Shown: one piece after another, positions 61,291 to 64,000 of the stretch
How the letters are laid out: each line of letters begins with the position of its first letter
How positions within the stretch are numbered: position 1 is the stretch's first letter
From: Liolophura sinensis
Lineage: Eukaryota; Mollusca; Polyplacophora; Chitonida; Chitonidae
DNA: 64,000 nucleotides
Direction: 5' to 3'
Assembly: GCF_032854445.1 (NCBI RefSeq)
Contig: NC_088301.1
Location: forward strand, 310,001-374,000
Translations under genes and position numbers: made by a program
Notes under the pieces: generated by a model
Databases searched by the model: none
Told to the model about the DNA's origin: nothing
Seen by the model: only the letters and a program-made list of their open reading frames with translations

Positions 61291-62856
61291 ACAGCGTGAC
61301 GAGGGTTGGTTAACTATCGCTATCATTTCAAATGACATCTTTAATTCCAAAAGAAAAAGAGTGTTATTCCTCCATTTTTGCGATAAACATTTCATCTACA
61401 TGCACAAAATGGTTTGGACAGAATATGACAGAATAAATTGAAGACAAATAACAGTGGAATCAAGGCATACACAAGATTATTCCATGCTGGAGCAGTTATG
61501 AAAAACAAGTTACAGCCTTAATTTGCATCACCTGTTGGGTGACAAAAAAAATGTCCTCAAATGATGTTTTAACAGCTCAAGCTGTCCTATCACCTTTAAC
61601 CTTTGACATACATGTATGTACAGGTCATCAACATTCTGAAAGTTTCTGACAATTACTGGCACATGATCACATAGTCTATTTATTGATAATTATATGAATA
61701 TAGTTGTTTGGCCTCAAAACATATATTCGAGATTTCAAAAGAGCACAACTTTATTAAAACTATTACAAAAGTTCAAAATAGGTCAGGTTATGAAGACATG
61801 CTCACCAATGAAATATCTCTATAGCAAATACAACAAAATTCTCTTTTTAAACAATTTGACATGCTCAAACTATAAATACCCACATGTAGCCACAATTGGA
61901 AAATTTACTAGTACAAACTTATAATTAAAACAATTAAGGGGTAAATCTGAAGATGTGAAGAAAGAGATTTTTTACACAAAAACAAAGATAAAGTGAGTCA
62001 CTCACTGGCCCAAATAACTTAACTTAAAACTCAAAAACTCCATAAAAGCAGAGGTGCTGAATGTGATTATGTGAAAGTTGTGGTGGAACCATTAGTCTAC
62101 CTACATGCACCTCAAAGCAGCTTGTATGCCATTCAAATAAAATCCAAAACAGCATAACTTGTCTTTAGGGCATAAATATTACAATTAAGGTCATACAATG
62201 TTAAGCCCAAGAACAACTCAAATCGTTTCACAGAAACATTGTAATTTTTCTGTGCAAAAATTATACACAAAAGAGACTCCTTTGACTGGAACAAGGGAGA
62301 CAACTACAGCATCACAAGCACCTTACACTTCAGTATGTGTAGAAAATAGCACATCATATAACAGTCCCAGTCTTCAACTCAACAAAAAAATCAAAAATGA
62401 TGAGTGCCATTACTGATTTAACCTCACATTTATCACCACTGGAGCTCAATGTATTGATGTGACAGTCATCTTTTCCAGTGCATGTCTGAAGCTACTAAAA
62501 TAAAGTTTATACACATTTTGTTCATTCTTTTTCAAAGGATGTGTAACATGAAAACTCAACCATCAACATACAGACTGGCTTTCTGTATCAAGACAGTGCC
62601 ACCACAAAAAACATAACAGGGGCCACAGTCACAAATTGATTTTCTTTTAACTTGAGAAATGACAATAAAGGTCAAGATTATAACACCACAAGGCCGCCTG
62701 ACATGACAACTGTCACACAGAACTGATAAAGCAGTGATCCATGTACACATCAGCCTTCTTGGCCATTTGTCCAGGATCATGAGTGTGATGATATATCAGC
62801 AATGGTGACACACATCATGGAGCTTCCCTGTCCTCTTTCCTGTCCCTCGGGGCTGT
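61291..62856. other. Probable 3' UTR of the Mind bomb gene; nothing else seen
   Basis: AT-rich. TTTATT at about 61680 is a candidate minus-strand AATAAA; another lies at 57001-57006, so the UTR length is unresolved. Confidence 0.4.
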
Positions 62857-62997
62857 CTAATAAAGGAGGATTCGCTTCTCTACTGACTTACGACATATCG
62901 GGCACTCGGTCATCCTGTCCCCACACATCTGACAGGTTCCGTGTCCACACAGGAAGATCATGTTCTTCAGGCGGTCCATGCACACCGGGCAACATGT
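62857..62997 (-). CDS. MIB1: Mind bomb last exon, RING finger
   Basis: 141 nt including stop, phase 0 start. Cys/His ligands are all present (C-x2-C, C-x-H, C-x2-C, C-x2-C). Confidence 0.92.
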   Translation of the reverse strand, partial: TCCPVCMDRLKNMIFLCGHGTCQMCGDRMTECPICRKSVEKRILLY

Positions 62998-63496
62998 CTA
63001 CAACAGGGAAACGTAAACATATGGGTATGCACAATTCAGACATTACCTGCTCGGAGATCGTCATCTGAACAGCACAGATCAGACAACTTTGACAATCTGC
63101 TTTTTCTTAATAAAGCAAACCAGAAATATAGATGGATACACAAAACATTAACAGTGTACCCAAACTGCATTGTAAAAATCCAATAGTATGTCAAAATGCA
63201 ACACACAAAAAGATAATCACAAATAAAAGAGGGCTTGCACCAGCTGCCATGTTGGATGTCTAACAAAAGAATTCCATGGTCTCTCCTGGGACATTTCACT
63301 ATGAGTACTGAACCATTAGTGGTCCCACACGGCTATCAGTATTGTAACTAATGGAGCGATCAACAAGTGTTTCACGAGGAGAGGGCATGTACCTGGTCTT
63401 TGATGTCTTGCAGTTGTTGTTGTAACTTCTGGATGTCTCGAGTCATGTCCCTCGACCCATTATTCATGAATCCCGCTGGCTGAGGCATCGGGGGAG
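62857..63496 (-). CDS. MIB1: Mind bomb E3 ubiquitin ligase, C-terminal exons (MIB1-like)
   Basis: Mind bomb ubiquitinates Notch ligands so that they are endocytosed and can activate Notch. Two exons are present: 63496-63393 (phase 1 start, ends CAG|GTACAT) and 62997-62857 (after GTTGTAG, ending TAG). They encode a coiled-coil [13 protein letters not shown] and then the last [33 protein letters not shown], ending R-I-L-L-Y. The terminal I-L-L-Y and RING sequence match the MIB1 end closely. The rest of the gene lies beyond the right edge. Confidence 0.92.
63393..63496 (-). CDS. MIB1: Mind bomb penultimate exon
   Basis: 104 nt, flanked by TTTCCAG and GTACAT. Encodes a Pro-rich linker and the short coiled coil before the RING. 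Confidence 0.88.
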
Positions 63497-63544
63497 CTGG
63501 AAATATGGAAAATAGTGACATTTGATGGTGTTTACATAAGGTGG

Positions 63545-63850
63545 ATTGATTGACTGATTAATTGGTGTTCGAAAGCCGTTGAAGAATTTTAATCTATATT
63601 ACTCCTGACGCATTTATAGATGAAGGAAACCAGAGCGTCTGTAGGAAACCAGATCGCTTGGAGGAAACCCAAGGAAACCAGAGGTCTAGGAAAAAACCAG
63701 AGCACCCAAAGGAAACTAGAGCGCCTGGAGGAAACCATCGACTTTCGCCAGGTACCTAACAAACCTCTTGACTCCAGGTCACAGCTGGGAACAGTGAGAG
63801 CTGCAAGTGAAATTCTGTATTTGGTCACAGGCCTGACGATCTGAGAAAGC
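63545..63850 (-). mobile_element. SINE-like element (family C), weak
   Basis: GATTGACTGATTAATTGGTG tail-like start, then GGAAACCAGAGCG-type short repeats. In the intron upstream of the Mind bomb penultimate exon. Confidence 0.35.
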
Positions 63851-64000
63851 AATGCCCCACACTGTACACTGGGGACATGTCAACATAGAAAACCAATGAG
63901 AGTGTGCTGACTTTACTGCAACCAAGGCCTGCTTTAGACTGAATTTGAAAAATCTCTTAACATTGTTGTCCAGTCTTCTGAAAGGATGACGATGTCCAGT

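Noticed and set aside
62802..63186. Plus-strand ORFs opposite the Mind bomb RING exon
   Set aside because: Antisense shadows of a clearly identified coding exon.

Overview
This is a eukaryotic nuclear window: spliced genes, long AT-rich introns, tRNA-derived SINEs and very many minisatellites. The SINE families (tails of the type 'GTACGGCGTAAAACACCAAT' followed by AAAT repeats) and the gene content suggest a marine lophotrochozoan, most likely a mollusc; I cannot name the species from sequence alone.

Layout. (1) 1-11000, minus strand: the first three coding exons of a gene whose N-terminus tentatively resembles the ARHGAP29/ARHGAP45 RhoGAP family. Its promoter-like region lies near 11000-11300 and includes a perfect GTCACGTGAC palindrome. 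(2) 11300-17487: gene-poor, with a 50-bp satellite at 15089-16146. (3) 17488-47627, minus strand: a nearly complete MDC1 homologue (mediator of DNA-damage checkpoint 1). I could join 21 exons in phase: an N-terminal FHA domain, a run of small exons each carrying a TQ motif, an exon with several TQxF motifs (the RNF8-binding type), basic and S/P/E-rich repeat regions, and a C-terminal tandem BRCT that keeps the gamma-H2AX-binding residues. (4) 47628-49753: a head-to-head intergenic region with promoter-like motifs. (5) 49754-53792, plus strand: a complete six-exon FKBP1A (FKBP12) gene whose last intron is a minor-spliceosome AT-AC intron. (6) 54359-62856: AATAAA for FKBP1A, a short CpG-rich first-exon-like ORF at 57521, an unidentified possible terminal exon at 60375, and several arrays. 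(7) 62857-63496, minus strand: the last two coding exons of a Mind bomb E3 ligase gene (MIB1-like), ending in the RING finger.

The most unusual signal is structural. About 21 tandem arrays occupy the window, and several inside MDC1 are amplified exon/intron junctions rather than anonymous intron DNA. The FHA exon 5 is present four times as a full open, phase 0-0 copy with GTATGT donor, separated by only 8 nt. The 75-bp arrays at 21.4-22.6 kb and 36.7-37.5 kb repeat the 3' end of the neighbouring exon plus its donor. The arrays at 30.3-31.2 kb and 60.6-61.3 kb repeat an acceptor region. A 36-bp VNTR at 27.1-28.9 kb carries dozens of identical phase-compatible acceptors. A SINE insertion has also duplicated the acceptor of the large TQxF exon. 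The gene thus appears to be a site of repeated splice-junction duplication, with possible consequences for isoform diversity and TQ-motif number.

All exon boundaries were placed by eye from homology, GT/AG sites and phase. No transcript data or database searches were available.
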